Of a stretch of DNA of 64,000 bases, positions 1 through 8,938 are shown piece by piece (the stretch's first letter is position 1; each line of letters begins with the position of its first letter). The stretch is taken from positions 124,001-188,000 of the forward strand of contig NZ_BCMF01000002.1 of the NCBI RefSeq assembly GCF_002217925.1, given 5' to 3'. A program made the translations under genes and the position numbers. The notes beneath the pieces are model-generated. The model had not been told where the DNA came from, did no database searches, and worked only from the letters and a program-made list of their open reading frames with translations. Origin of the DNA: Secundilactobacillus mixtipabuli (GTDB lineage Bacteria > Bacillota > Bacilli > Lactobacillales > Lactobacillaceae).

Positions 1-2
1 AT

Positions 3-2021
3 GCTCAAGTTCAAATCGTTACAACTACTGATACGACTGGGAAAGCATCTACTGACCCAAGTCATACTGGAGCTAACACGTTATCGACCACTGTGACAGG
101 TAATCAGGTGCAAGATAATTTTTCGACTGGTGGCAGTAGAAGAGGCCCAGACGGATTCACACCGATTGGGACAGATAAGAATCACCCGGTTGAAGAACTG
201 AAATCTCCTTCGATAGATGCATCCGGATTTGCAATTTTAGCTGACCCAACATATAAAAACATTCAAGATCCAAATGAAAAATACGTAGAAGATGGTGCGG
301 TTGTGGCAAACGGGGCTGTTAACTTCAACACAAATTTCCACTTAAACGCTACGGTCAACGTTAAATGGGACCCATCAATGAATGACTGGCTCGGCGGTGA
401 CGGCATGGCCGTTTCCTTCCAGCCAGTTAACACAGAAACGGCTTTACTGAAGGGTGTTCAAGGCAGCGGAATGGGGTTAGTTGCTAACCAGCCTGGTACC
501 ATCAGCTACATTATTTCAACTAACGCCTTGGGCAATTCCCCACAAAACAAGGCCAAAAGTCCTAACTGGGTCATTTACCCATCTGGATCTGATACGACTC
601 AAGCAACTGGAGATGTTTTTGACACCGGTATTAAAGTGCCTCAAGGTGGAACAACTGGCGAAATTAGTTACACCTTTGATGTCTCTTACACCGCTGATTC
701 AAAAGAATTAACAACTAATATTTTCAAAGATTCACAACTGGTTCACACCTTCAACCAAACCATTACGAATGATCAAATCGGGCAAAACTACGTACTGGGT
801 ATCTCTGCTTCCACGGCCGATTCGATGGCACTTTATACCGCGAAAATTAACAGCTATACCTACGTTCCAGCTAACGCGCAATTAACAATCAAAAGCAACG
901 CTGGTTTCGAACAAACCGGTATTGTCGGAACACCGGGACAAGTGATTGCCTTTTACAATGCTGGCACTCCAGCACCAACAACTGATCTTGATGGTAACCT
1001 AGTTTCTGTTGCTTATACCGTTCCTACTGTACCGGGCTCCAGCTTACTCGCACCCGTGTTTAAAACTTTGACTGCTGGCGGTGTCAACGTCGTTACATTA
1101 AATTACAAAGTTGATGATCAAAAGATCAACGTTCAGTTCGTTGATAACGATGGTAACAGCTTAGGCGAGGTTCAGTTAACTGGACCATCCGACGGCAATG
1201 TTGACTATCAACCTGTCTTTGACCTGCAGCAATCGTTACTAGCTAAAGGGTACACACTGGTTGGTCCGAATAAATTTAATTTAAAGGGTAATGGAAACGA
1301 TCTTATTCACGCTACGAAGACCTTTGACCAGGATACCAGTACCACCCCAACCTATGTGGTGGTATTAAGCAAGGTCAATAACGTTAAAGTAACGGCAACC
1401 ATCGTCCCTGTTGGCGCTGATGGTCAACCAATTCCTAACACCACTCCTATCACGGTTCACGATTTCCCTGGCACGGATGAACCAGTCCCTGTGATTCCTG
1501 GTTACACTACAACTACTCAGAAAGTCACGATTCCGGCAACCCCAGATGGTGTCATCCCGGTTCTTTATACGCGCGACAGCAGTACGGGGACTGGTGTTGA
1601 TAATCCACCAACTGGCCCTAGTGAACAACCGACTACGCCTACTGGACCTACTGATACAACACCTGTTCCAACCGATACAACTACTGATACACCACAGCAA
1701 ACCGTGACCACCCCTCAAACCACTACTGAATCCGACCAAGATTCTACGCCAGGTTCTGGTACAAGTTCGACAACAAGTCATGGCACCGCGATGACTGGAT
1801 CACAATCTGCAACTAGCGGTTCAGCGACTACTACACAACCCAACACCGCTGCACCATCTCAATTCTCAAGCGGCACTCAATCAGGTACTATTCAGAGTAA
1901 TCAGTTACCGCAAACTAATGAACAAGCAGAACAGGTAAAGTCTGCCTCTATATTGGGCATGATCATGCTGAGTTTGCTGAGCTTGTTTGGAATCAGTAAG
2001 AAACGTTCCGACGTTAAATAA
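3..2021 (+). CDS. L-type lectin adhesin, LPXTG-anchored (5' end outside window)
   Basis: This is a cell-wall-anchored surface protein whose start lies upstream of the window. The frame is open from base 3, and the first in-frame GTG at 93 is internal. An L-type (legume-like) lectin domain occupies roughly the codons between 230 and 880, recognisable by the WLGGDGMAVSFQP and GMGLV motifs. A short MucBP-like segment follows (beginning KINVQFVDNDGNSLG), then a Thr/Pro/Ser-rich wall-spanning stretch. The protein ends in LPQTNE, a hydrophobic helix and a basic tail, 38 residues from LPQTN to the end, as expected of a sortase A substrate. It is a close paralogue of the next gene, with the same lectin core but far fewer repeats, which points to tandem duplication. 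Carbohydrate binding is inferred from the fold; the ligand is unknown. The signal peptide cannot be seen. Confidence 0.88.
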   Translation, partial: AQVQIVTTTDTTGKASTDPSHTGANTLSTTVTGNQVQDNFSTGGSRRGPDGFTPIGTDKNHPVEELKSPSIDASGFAILADPTYKNIQDPNEKYVEDGAVVANGAVNFNTNFHLNATVNVKWDPSMNDWLGGDGMAVSFQPVNTETALLKGVQGSGMGLVANQPGTISYIISTNALGNSPQNKAKSPNWVIYPSGSDTTQATGDVFDTGIKVPQGGTTGEISYTFDVSYTADSKELTTNIFKDSQLVHTFNQTITNDQIGQNYVLGISASTADSMALYTAKINSYTYVPANAQLTIKSNAGFEQTGIVGTPGQVIAFYNAGTPAPTTDLDGNLVSVAYTVPTVPGSSLLAPVFKTLTAGGVNVVTLNYKVDDQKINVQFVDNDGNSLGEVQLTGPSDGNVDYQPVFDLQQSLLAKGYTLVGPNKFNLKGNGNDLIHATKTFDQDTSTTPTYVVVLSKVNNVKVTATIVPVGADGQPIPNTTPITVHDFPGTDEPVPVIPGYTTTTQKVTIPATPDGVIPVLYTRDSSTGTGVDNPPTGPSEQPTTPTGPTDTTPVPTDTTTDTPQQTVTTPQTTTESDQDSTPGSGTSSTTSHGTAMTGSQSATSGSATTTQPNTAAPSQFSSGTQSGTIQSNQLPQTNEQAEQVKSASILGMIMLSLLSLFGISKKRSDVK

Positions 2022-2042
2022 TTGATTTGTCTTTAATAATCA

Positions 2043-2087
2043 TGGCTTAATTCCCACAAAAACTGGGAATTAAGCCATTTTTATTTT
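2043..2087 (+). terminator. Rho-independent terminator of the first lectin gene
   Basis: A perfect 14-bp stem (TGGCTTAATTCCCA at 2043-2056 pairing with 2064-2077) with a 7-nt loop is followed by TTTTTATTTT. It lies 21 bp after the stop codon. Confidence 0.9.
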
Positions 2088-2262
2088 CTAAATATAAGAC
2101 ACTCCCATAAAACGTTTAAAACACAATCATTCTTATGACTGTGTTCTAACAAACACACATCAACCTCTCAAAAAATATACACACTTTATTTATAACGAAG
2201 CGGCTGAAAGTCCTAGTGTATAAGCCTATAAATAGGAACTTATTTTTCATAAGCATTTTCAA

Positions 2263-2350
2263 TTACTTTAAATACGCTTTGTGATATTATGAATTTTGGA
2301 GGGTAATAATCAACATTTTTTTGTAACGAGGGATTAAGCAAAAAGGAGTG
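2263..2350 (+). promoter_or_regulatory. Probable promoter and leader of the second lectin gene
   Basis: The 340-bp gap between the two lectin genes holds the terminator above and a plausible promoter. An extended -10 (TG-A-TATTAT, 2282-2290) has a weak -35 TTACTT at 2263-2268 (16-bp spacer). A roughly 65-nt leader leads to the ribosome site AAAAGGAG at 2341-2348. Nothing else was recognised between 2088 and 2260. Confidence 0.45.
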
Positions 2351-2361
2351 GGCTATTTACT

Positions 2362-5300
2362 ATGTCTAAAAATAACGTAAGATCACCATTTATTGAAAAT
2401 AAGCATCACGTAAAACTATATAAAAAAGGTAAAAACTGGGTAGCTATGGGCATTACCATGGCTACCCTTGCAGGCGTTTCATTTGCACTTAACACTAATG
2501 CGAGTGCGGCAGAAAACACGGCTAATGAGCCAGCCTCCACGATTAGTCAAGAAACTTCAACGACACAGGCGACTGATACAAATAATTCGGCAACTTCTAA
2601 CACTGGCGATTCGTCGACAGTTACCCCTGTGGCCGAGAATAATGTAGACCAAGAAATACAGCCAACCATCGCAGCTCAGAAAGCAGCGGTTTCAACAACA
2701 GAGGCACCTTCACAAGCGGTAGGGCCAACCGTCACTACGCCTGACAAATCAGGTGCAGCTTCCACAGACCCAGCCAATACAGGCAGCGATAACGATACAC
2801 CGACTGTCGTTTCAGGAGAAGACGTTGCCAAGAACTTTGTTGCTGGCGGCAGTAATGGGACTACGACTCCCCAAATCAGTGGCAATACAGTGGATTTAAC
2901 CAATCCAAATGATCCAACTTACGTTCAAAACGGCGCAGTTGTCGCTAAAGACGCCATTGATTTTACGAGTAACTTTAATTTAAATGCTACGGTAAATGTT
3001 AAGTGGGACAGTACAATGGGTAGCTGGCTCGGCGGTGACGGTATGGCCGTTGCTTTTCAGCCAGTATCAACTGACAATGCCCTAACTAAGGGTTCCATGG
3101 GAAGCTCAATGGGCCTGGTAACCAATGCTGACGGAACCATCAGTTATATTGTTTCTACTGATGCAATTGGCTGGTCGCCTAAGAAAGTGGACGGTCAACC
3201 TTTTCCCCAAGCAAATAACTGGGTGATTTACCAATCAGGCGCAGACAGCAGTCAAGCAACCGGCGGTGTTTACGATACAGGTACTGCTGTACCTTCAGGA
3301 TCAGATAGTGGCAGTTTAAATTATACTTTTGACGTCGCCTATAAAGCGGATACTAAGCAATTAGTAACGAACATTGTTGATAGTAATAATCAAATCGTTA
3401 AAACTTACACCCGGACTATTGACGATAACCAAATTGGGAAGAACTTTGTATTGGGCGTTACAGCAGCTACCATGTCTTCAAAAGCTGCTTACAGTGTGAC
3501 CATCAATAAGTATAGCTATGTCCCAGCCGATGCCAAACTCAATATCACCAGTAATAAGCCTAACGTTGCCCAATCGGATATCAACGGTACGCCTGGTCAA
3601 GTGATTGCCTTTTATCAAGAAGGCACAACCAAACCTACCGAAGACAGTAACGGTAATGCTGTATCAGTGGCTTATTCCGTTCCTGCAGTAGACGGTTATA
3701 CACTCTCACCGCAGTTCATAACTTTAACAGCTGGTGGTGAAAATACCGTTGCGCTTAACTATGCCGGCAATCAAGTATCTAACGCCACCGTCACCATTCC
3801 TACTAATAAAGGTCCGCAAACAGTGACCAACGTTTCCGGCAGAGTCGGCGACACCGTTCACATTTCAGTACCTACCATTCAGGGTTATACTGCTGATAAG
3901 ACAGTGGTAGATGCTACGGTCAACGCCGACAACACGATCACTGTCAACGGTCCCAAAGCAAAAGCTGGTGATGCTGGATACGTCACCTACACTGGTGATA
4001 CGCAGACCCTAACAGTTAAAATCGGAAATACTGGTAAAGTCTGGACCACCACCGGTGCCTCAGATACCCCTACTAATTACGATCAACAGGCGATTTTAGC
4101 ACTGGTACCAGATGGTTATACAATTAACAAGAATACGCCTAAGGATGTATTCGACACTATTTTAAAACAGTCCAATGCACTAACAACATTTGATCACGAC
4201 ACAACTAAAGATCAAACTTTTACACTGCATTTACAACCCGCTGAAGGCTTCAATCACACCACGACTACGCGGACAATTCACTTCGTTGACAATACGGGTA
4301 AGACGCTATCTCCAGACGTGGTTCAAACTGTCACTTGGGTCCAGCCAACTACTGCAGTATCTGGCGATCCCATTGATTCGTACTCCCCGATGGGCTGGTA
4401 CACTGGTTTCACTGCCCCATCTATTGCGGGTTATACTGCAGACACGCCAAATGTCTCAGAGCTTAAATTAGCGAAGTCTGATGCGCCAGTAAATGCAGAC
4501 GATATTACCGTCACCTACACCGGTGATACTCAAACTATGGTGGTACACGTGGGCAAAAAGGATTGGATCACCACGGGGCCTTCAGATAGTGTGATTAACT
4601 ATGATGCAGATGCAATCCTGAGTCTCATTCCTAAGGGCTACACCGTTAGCGGTTATGCCTCCGCAGAAGACTTTGCCAACGCGTTGAAACAAGGTGGTCT
4701 CGATGGCACGACCATTGTGGGTCAGGCACCAACTACTTTTGACAGGGACACCGCAAAAAAACAAGAATGGACGTTACCAATCTCACCTGCCGAAAGTTTC
4801 AGCCACACCACAACTACGCGGACAATTCACTTCGTTGATAGTCATGGCAAGACCATCGCACCAGACGTTGTCCAAACCGTAAACTGGCTTCGTGTTACCG
4901 ATGCCACTACTGACCCAACCCAAGGGGCTTATTCACCAATGGATTGGTACACCAGTGTTAACGCACCAACAATTGACGGCTATACGCCTGATAAAGCCAG
5001 CGTAGCCGCTGATTATCCAATGATTACCGATAAACCAGCAAACGCCACCGATATAACGATTGTCTACACCGGCAACCAAATCAAGGCTGACGTTTCGATT
5101 CCAAGTAACCAAGGGTCTCAGATTGTTACCAACGTCAGTGGTCAAGTCGGTGAAACCGTCACTGTTCCCGTTCCACCAATCAACGGCTATACCGCTGATA
5201 AGTCAACGGTCAGTGCCACGGTCAACCCAGACGGCACGATAACAGTCAACGCACCAAAGGATAAGCCTGGGGATGCCGGTTACGTGACCTATACCGCTAA

Positions 5301-5754
5301 CAACAACGGCGGCGGCACTGGTCAGCCTGGCGACGATAACGGCAATCCTGGTAACACGGATAACACGCCGCAAACTGGCAATGAAACCTCACCTACTGAC
5401 GAAACAACGCAACCAGGTACGGTTCCAACTGACTCAAACAATGAAACTGAGCCAACCCAAAATGAAAGTGGGTCGAAACCAGCATCGCAAAATGGCGGGC
5501 AGTCAGTTAATCAAGGGACAGCAGTTGGCAACACGCACACTGCTGCAGCTGATTCATCAGTAGCTGCAAGTAACCAACAAACAGCCACTCAGTTGTCGCA
5601 TTCACAGGCAACTGCCGGCCAATCCGCTACTGGTCAGTTACCGCAAACTAACGAACAATCAGATCAAGCTAAAACAGCTGGCGTACTTGGCTTGATGATG
5701 CTGAGTCTATTGAGTCTGTTCGGTCTTAAGAGAAAAGAAACCGACGACAAATAA
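2362..5754 (+). CDS. Large L-type lectin / MucBP-repeat adhesin, LPXTG-anchored
   Basis: This is a 1130-aa surface adhesin. It has a KxYKxGKxW-type signal (KLYKKGKNW, residues 18-26) with a hydrophobic segment ending near ASA-A at about 50. A Thr/Ser/Gln-rich linker runs to about 155, and an L-type lectin domain spans about 160-390 (WLGGDGMAVAFQP). Two kinds of repeat then alternate. One is a VTIP/VSIP..QTVTNVSG type, present twice. The other is a TTTTRTIHFVD type resembling mucus-binding (MucBP/Mub B) repeats, also present twice. A Gly/Asn/Thr-rich wall stretch precedes LPQTNE at 1093 and a membrane/basic tail. Sortase anchoring and binding to glycans or mucus are inferred from the families. 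The start ATG follows AAGGAG. It is a paralogue of the preceding gene and probably arose from it by duplication plus repeat expansion. Confidence 0.92.
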   Translation: MSKNNVRSPFIENKHHVKLYKKGKNWVAMGITMATLAGVSFALNTNASAAENTANEPASTISQETSTTQATDTNNSATSNTGDSSTVTPVAENNVDQEIQPTIAAQKAAVSTTEAPSQAVGPTVTTPDKSGAASTDPANTGSDNDTPTVVSGEDVAKNFVAGGSNGTTTPQISGNTVDLTNPNDPTYVQNGAVVAKDAIDFTSNFNLNATVNVKWDSTMGSWLGGDGMAVAFQPVSTDNALTKGSMGSSMGLVTNADGTISYIVSTDAIGWSPKKVDGQPFPQANNWVIYQSGADSSQATGGVYDTGTAVPSGSDSGSLNYTFDVAYKADTKQLVTNIVDSNNQIVKTYTRTIDDNQIGKNFVLGVTAATMSSKAAYSVTINKYSYVPADAKLNITSNKPNVAQSDINGTPGQVIAFYQEGTTKPTEDSNGNAVSVAYSVPAVDGYTLSPQFITLTAGGENTVALNYAGNQVSNATVTIPTNKGPQTVTNVSGRVGDTVHISVPTIQGYTADKTVVDATVNADNTITVNGPKAKAGDAGYVTYTGDTQTLTVKIGNTGKVWTTTGASDTPTNYDQQAILALVPDGYTINKNTPKDVFDTILKQSNALTTFDHDTTKDQTFTLHLQPAEGFNHTTTTRTIHFVDNTGKTLSPDVVQTVTWVQPTTAVSGDPIDSYSPMGWYTGFTAPSIAGYTADTPNVSELKLAKSDAPVNADDITVTYTGDTQTMVVHVGKKDWITTGPSDSVINYDADAILSLIPKGYTVSGYASAEDFANALKQGGLDGTTIVGQAPTTFDRDTAKKQEWTLPISPAESFSHTTTTRTIHFVDSHGKTIAPDVVQTVNWLRVTDATTDPTQGAYSPMDWYTSVNAPTIDGYTPDKASVAADYPMITDKPANATDITIVYTGNQIKADVSIPSNQGSQIVTNVSGQVGETVTVPVPPINGYTADKSTVSATVNPDGTITVNAPKDKPGDAGYVTYTANNNGGGTGQPGDDNGNPGNTDNTPQTGNETSPTDETTQPGTVPTDSNNETEPTQNESGSKPASQNGGQSVNQGTAVGNTHTAAADSSVAASNQQTATQLSHSQATAGQSATGQLPQTNEQSDQAKTAGVLGLMMLSLLSLFGLKRKETDDK

Positions 5755-5830
5755 TCAGTAGGCTGGACATCAAGCCAGAATAGACATAGCGAATTTTGCT
5801 AGTGTCCACCCCTCCAGGATTAGGTTTTTG

Positions 5831-5864
5831 AAACGTAGTCACCAAAAGGTGGCTACGTTTTTTT
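5831..5864 (+). terminator. Terminator after the large lectin adhesin
   Basis: A 13-bp stem (5831-5843 with 5848-5860, one G-U pair) and an AAAA loop are followed by TTTT, 76 bp after the stop codon. Confidence 0.85.
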
Positions 5865-5880
5865 GATTGAATAAACGCTA

Positions 5881-5917
5881 AAAAGCACGCAGTTCGGATT
5901 GAACTGCGTGCTTTTTT
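5881..5917. terminator. Bidirectional terminator between convergent genes
   Basis: A perfect stem AAAAGCACGCAGTTC (5881-5895) pairs with 5901-5915 around a 5-nt loop. There is a T-run on the right and an A-run on the left, so it can serve both the lectin gene and the leftward MarR gene. Confidence 0.85.
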
Positions 5918-5993
5918 ATGAAAAATAGTGCGAGGATTGTTCGCCAGCACCAAAATAGATTGGCTTGAAGAGTCAACAATTCATTGCACAACC

Positions 5994-6434
5994 CTATGCA
6001 TCAAGCTGCGCAATTTGTTTCAGAATTGCAATAAAGTCAGCCTGACTGACCCGGCCATCAGCAGCGTTTAAGCATTGGCTCAGCGCTTCTTCTTGACTAT
6101 TCAATGCTGCCTTAATCTTAGGATACAGCGCTTCACCAGCAGTCGTCAGTTTCAGTTCATAACGCCGGCCATCATTTGGCGATTGCTGCTTATCCACCAA
6201 CCCCAGCTTGGCTAATTTAGTGATTTCACGGTTAACGTTACTTTGATGGCGACTATCTGAACGCACTAGCTGATCTTGGGTAATCCCGGGATTATCGTGC
6301 AACTTTAAAATGAAGAAAAATTGCGCGTTGTTCACGCCAAGCGGCTTTAAGTGTCTTTCCAACACTCGAATGGCAATATTAGAAGCTGTGTGCAGCTGCT
6401 TACTAATCGTATCGTTATTTTTATCCGTAATCAT
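5994..6434 (-). CDS. MarR-family transcriptional regulator
   Basis: This 146-aa protein has the MarR layout. An N-terminal dimerisation helix (about 10-30) precedes a winged helix-turn-helix (about 45-105) with the typical NREITKLAKLGLV recognition helix and the DGRRYELKLT wing, then a C-terminal helix. The ATG follows GAGGAAG. It lies 31 bp downstream of the amidohydrolase gene on the same strand, so the two are probably co-transcribed. The natural inference is that it represses this operon in response to an aromatic ligand, as MarR-family proteins often do. Candidate operator repeats lie upstream of the amidohydrolase. The ligand is unknown. Confidence 0.88.
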   Translation of the reverse strand: MITDKNNDTISKQLHTASNIAIRVLERHLKPLGVNNAQFFFILKLHDNPGITQDQLVRSDSRHQSNVNREITKLAKLGLVDKQQSPNDGRRYELKLTTAGEALYPKIKAALNSQEEALSQCLNAADGRVSQADFIAILKQIAQLDA

Positions 6435-6465
6435 GCTATCACTTCCTCGGCAGTATAAAATTCAA

Positions 6466-7437
6466 TTACAGGTTAAACAGCTTTTCGGCAGTGCCATGCG
6501 CAATTGCTTCCCGCTGTTCTTCGGTAACATCCGCCTGTTCAAGGAACTCACGCGTGGTTGAGCCCGCCTGAACGTACGGGAAGTCTTCTGACCACATGAT
6601 GTGATCCGCGCCCATTTCGGTGAGCACTAACTGCATTTGCGGTGCCGTAAACATCCCTGATGGTGACAAATAAACCTGACGCCGATAGTAGTCCGAGAAC
6701 TTCAAGGGTAAGTCAGTGATCATTGGACTAAAACCATCAATCCGTTCCACGAACATGGGAATAAATTCACCCCAGTGCCCTGTCGCTATCTTCACGTTGG
6801 GATACTTTTCCAGCAAGCCAGCCGTGATAATCCGCATAACCTGAATACCGGCTTCCATGTGCCAGCCCCACATGGCGCCGGCCATCATATTGGCGCCTAA
6901 AGCGGAGTATGCCTTGCTATCATACAACATCGCTTTTTGGTCGTTAGAAATGACTCCGGGATGCAAGTAAAGTGTGGTGCCCAGCTTATCAGCAGCAGCG
7001 AAAATCACTTCAAACTTGGGGTCATCAAGAAATTGGCCGTTGATACTGCCGCTGATAATGCCACCCTTCATACCCAGCTTAGTCACGGCGTATTCCAGCT
7101 CTTCAGCCGCCTTATCGGGAACGTTAGCTGGTAAGGTTGCTAAACCAGCGAACCGGTCGGGATATCGGCTGATGTTTTCAGCCAAGGTTTCGTTTTGGGC
7201 ACGGGCACCAGCAACGGCGTACTGGTCAGGCAGCACTTGCGCTGAATTACCGGCATCGGAAATCACTTGCATATCGATGCCGTTCTCCTCCATGTAAGCA
7301 ACCTTCTGACTGAAGTCGACTAGCTTAGGCCTTAACTTGTCTTGCCACGGATTATTGTTTTTAACTTCTGAGTATTTCTTGAACTGACTGATGTTTTCGT
7401 CAGTGTCATAATGTTCTTCAACTGTAATTAATTTCAT
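6466..7437 (-). CDS. Amidohydrolase-fold protein, resorcylate/dihydroxybenzoate decarboxylase-like
   Basis: This 323-aa TIM-barrel protein belongs to the ACMSD-like amidohydrolase family (COG2159). The start was chosen at the ATG preceded by AGGAGG; an in-frame upstream extension of 18 codons lacks a better ribosome site. Metal-ligand positions match those of gamma-resorcylate and 2,3-dihydroxybenzoate decarboxylases: an EEH motif at 7-9, H159 in LHPG, H221 in GHWGE, and D285 in WSEDFPY. It probably catalyses non-oxidative decarboxylation of a hydroxybenzoate-type acid in the cytoplasm. Hydrolysis of a related lactone or amide cannot be excluded. It forms an operon with the downstream MarR regulator. 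Confidence 0.8.
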   Translation of the reverse strand: MKLITVEEHYDTDENISQFKKYSEVKNNNPWQDKLRPKLVDFSQKVAYMEENGIDMQVISDAGNSAQVLPDQYAVAGARAQNETLAENISRYPDRFAGLATLPANVPDKAAEELEYAVTKLGMKGGIISGSINGQFLDDPKFEVIFAAADKLGTTLYLHPGVISNDQKAMLYDSKAYSALGANMMAGAMWGWHMEAGIQVMRIITAGLLEKYPNVKIATGHWGEFIPMFVERIDGFSPMITDLPLKFSDYYRRQVYLSPSGMFTAPQMQLVLTEMGADHIMWSEDFPYVQAGSTTREFLEQADVTEEQREAIAHGTAEKLFNL

Positions 7438-7466
7438 TATACATCCTCCTGTTGAAAGTCTGTGTT

Positions 7467-7592
7467 TAGCACACATTGTATGCATACGCATAGTTTTGTT
7501 TGAAATTTTTCAGCCATGACAGTTTATCAAAGCCGATTTCATCTTTGAATCAAAAAGAGTATAGCACAAATATATGCACACGCATAGTTTTG
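7467..7592 (-). promoter_or_regulatory. Candidate MarR operators: two imperfect ~30-bp direct repeats
   Basis: The segments 7467-7498 and 7562-7592 share TAGCACA...ATGCAYACGCATAGTTTTG in the same orientation, with core starts 94 bp apart. They lie upstream of the amidohydrolase-MarR operon. On the minus strand a TATACT -10 element sits just beside the distal repeat (7559-7564), so binding there would cover the promoter. Function is inferred from position and repetition. Confidence 0.55.
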
Positions 7593-7600
7593 ATCAACAA

Positions 7601-7630
7601 AAAACCATCCAGTTAAACTGAATGGTTTTT
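7601..7630 (-). terminator. Terminator of the nucleoside uptake operon
   Basis: The hairpin AAAACCATYCAGT..ACTGAATGGTTTT, with T/A runs on both flanks, lies about 60 bp beyond the 3' end of the transporter gene (minus strand). Confidence 0.75.
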
Positions 7631-7692
7631 CGACATAGCCCGGTTAGCTATTTGGCGATAATGATTGACGCATTGCAAGATACGATTTTTGA

Positions 7693-8919
7693 TTACCACA
7701 CAAACAAGCCAACAAAGCCAGCTGATAATAGTGAGACGAGAATTCCTGAAAGTAACATATAACCCACATTTTTAGCGACTAAATCGTTCTTTTCTTTGTC
7801 CACCAACCCTTTGAAGGCACCGATGATCATACCGGTAGTCCCAAAGTTAGCAAATGAAGTTAAGAAGACGGTCAGTACAGCCCGTAAATGAGGCGTGTAG
7901 CCATTGATCACGTTACCAGCTACCTTACCCATGACAACGAATTCGTTAGTGACTAACTTCAGACCCATGTCTTGGGATAAAATCCAAGCATCGTGAACTG
8001 GGAAACCTAATAACCAAGCAAATGGGAACATGATAATACCCACGATATGCTCTAAGGAAAGCGGTGCCCAGATCAAGGCTAAGATTTTGTCTGCCAAAGC
8101 AGCCAGTGCAACGAAGGCGATCACGTTCGCCGTGATGATTAAAATCAAACGGCCAGCACCAAGGATCGAATCACCTAGGTAAGAGAAGAACGGTTCTTTT
8201 TTACCCTCATCTTCTTCGGACCCAACGGTGGCAATGATATCCTCTTCTGGTGCCACTTTAACTGGATTCAGTAAGTTAGTCACAATAATTGCATTGATGA
8301 CGTTGATTGGCACAGCAGTCAACACGAACTGGCCAGGAACCATTTGCGTATAAGCGCCAAGGATCGAAGCGGTCACACAACTCATGGACATCATGGCTAA
8401 CGTGACGTTCCGAGTGGCACGCATTTGACGTAATTGGCGACCTGAGATAGCCAGTACTTCGGTGTTACCCAAGAACATCATTTCAATAGCGAAAAATGAT
8501 TCGAATCTCGGTTGGCCAGTGACGTAGGATAACCCACGGCCGACCCACTTGATGATCCAAGGCAAAACGCCAAAGTAAGTTAAAATATCAAACACTGGAA
8601 CGATCATCAAAACGGGGAGTAACGCACTGGTGACAAAGTTCATCGACTTAGCCGAACCGCCGAAAGCTGGGGTGACCCAGTTTGGCAGTGCAAAGACGAT
8701 CCCTTGGTAGGAAACTTCGACCAGCCAGTTGAAGCCATCCGCCGCTGCTTTAACGGCATCTCGACCAGCCGCAAAACTGGTAAAGAACCAGGCCAAAGCT
8801 AAGTTAATCAATAGCATGATGGCAATTGAACGCCAGCGGATATCGCTTTTCTTCTTTGAAAATAGGAAACCGATTACTAAGAAGATAATCAGCCCTACTA
8901 GATTAATCAGGACATACAT
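7693..8919 (-). CDS. nupC: Concentrative nucleoside transporter (NupC/CNT family)
   Basis: This 408-aa inner-membrane protein is about the usual CNT length. It has many hydrophobic helices and the family's conserved segments (GNTEVLAISGRQLRQM, the gate region FPFAWLLGFPVHDAW and the C-terminal LTSFANFGTTGMIIG). It should import nucleosides with H+ or Na+. It lies 19 bp downstream of the nucleoside hydrolase gene on the same strand, so uptake and cleavage of nucleosides are coupled. The ATG follows AGAGGGG. The closest functional analogue by context is E. coli NupX, which neighbours rihB and yeiL. Substrate range cannot be read from the sequence. Confidence 0.92.
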   Translation of the reverse strand: MYVLINLVGLIIFLVIGFLFSKKKSDIRWRSIAIMLLINLALAWFFTSFAAGRDAVKAAADGFNWLVEVSYQGIVFALPNWVTPAFGGSAKSMNFVTSALLPVLMIVPVFDILTYFGVLPWIIKWVGRGLSYVTGQPRFESFFAIEMMFLGNTEVLAISGRQLRQMRATRNVTLAMMSMSCVTASILGAYTQMVPGQFVLTAVPINVINAIIVTNLLNPVKVAPEEDIIATVGSEEDEGKKEPFFSYLGDSILGAGRLILIITANVIAFVALAALADKILALIWAPLSLEHIVGIIMFPFAWLLGFPVHDAWILSQDMGLKLVTNEFVVMGKVAGNVINGYTPHLRAVLTVFLTSFANFGTTGMIIGAFKGLVDKEKNDLVAKNVGYMLLSGILVSLLSAGFVGLFVW

Positions 8920-8938
8920 TTAAATGTACCCCTCTCGA

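Noticed and set aside
1620-1900. CRISPR-like or tandem-repeat array in Thr/Pro-rich DNA
   Set aside because: The repetition reflects ACN/CCN codon bias of wall-spanning protein segments; no regular spacer-repeat units exist.
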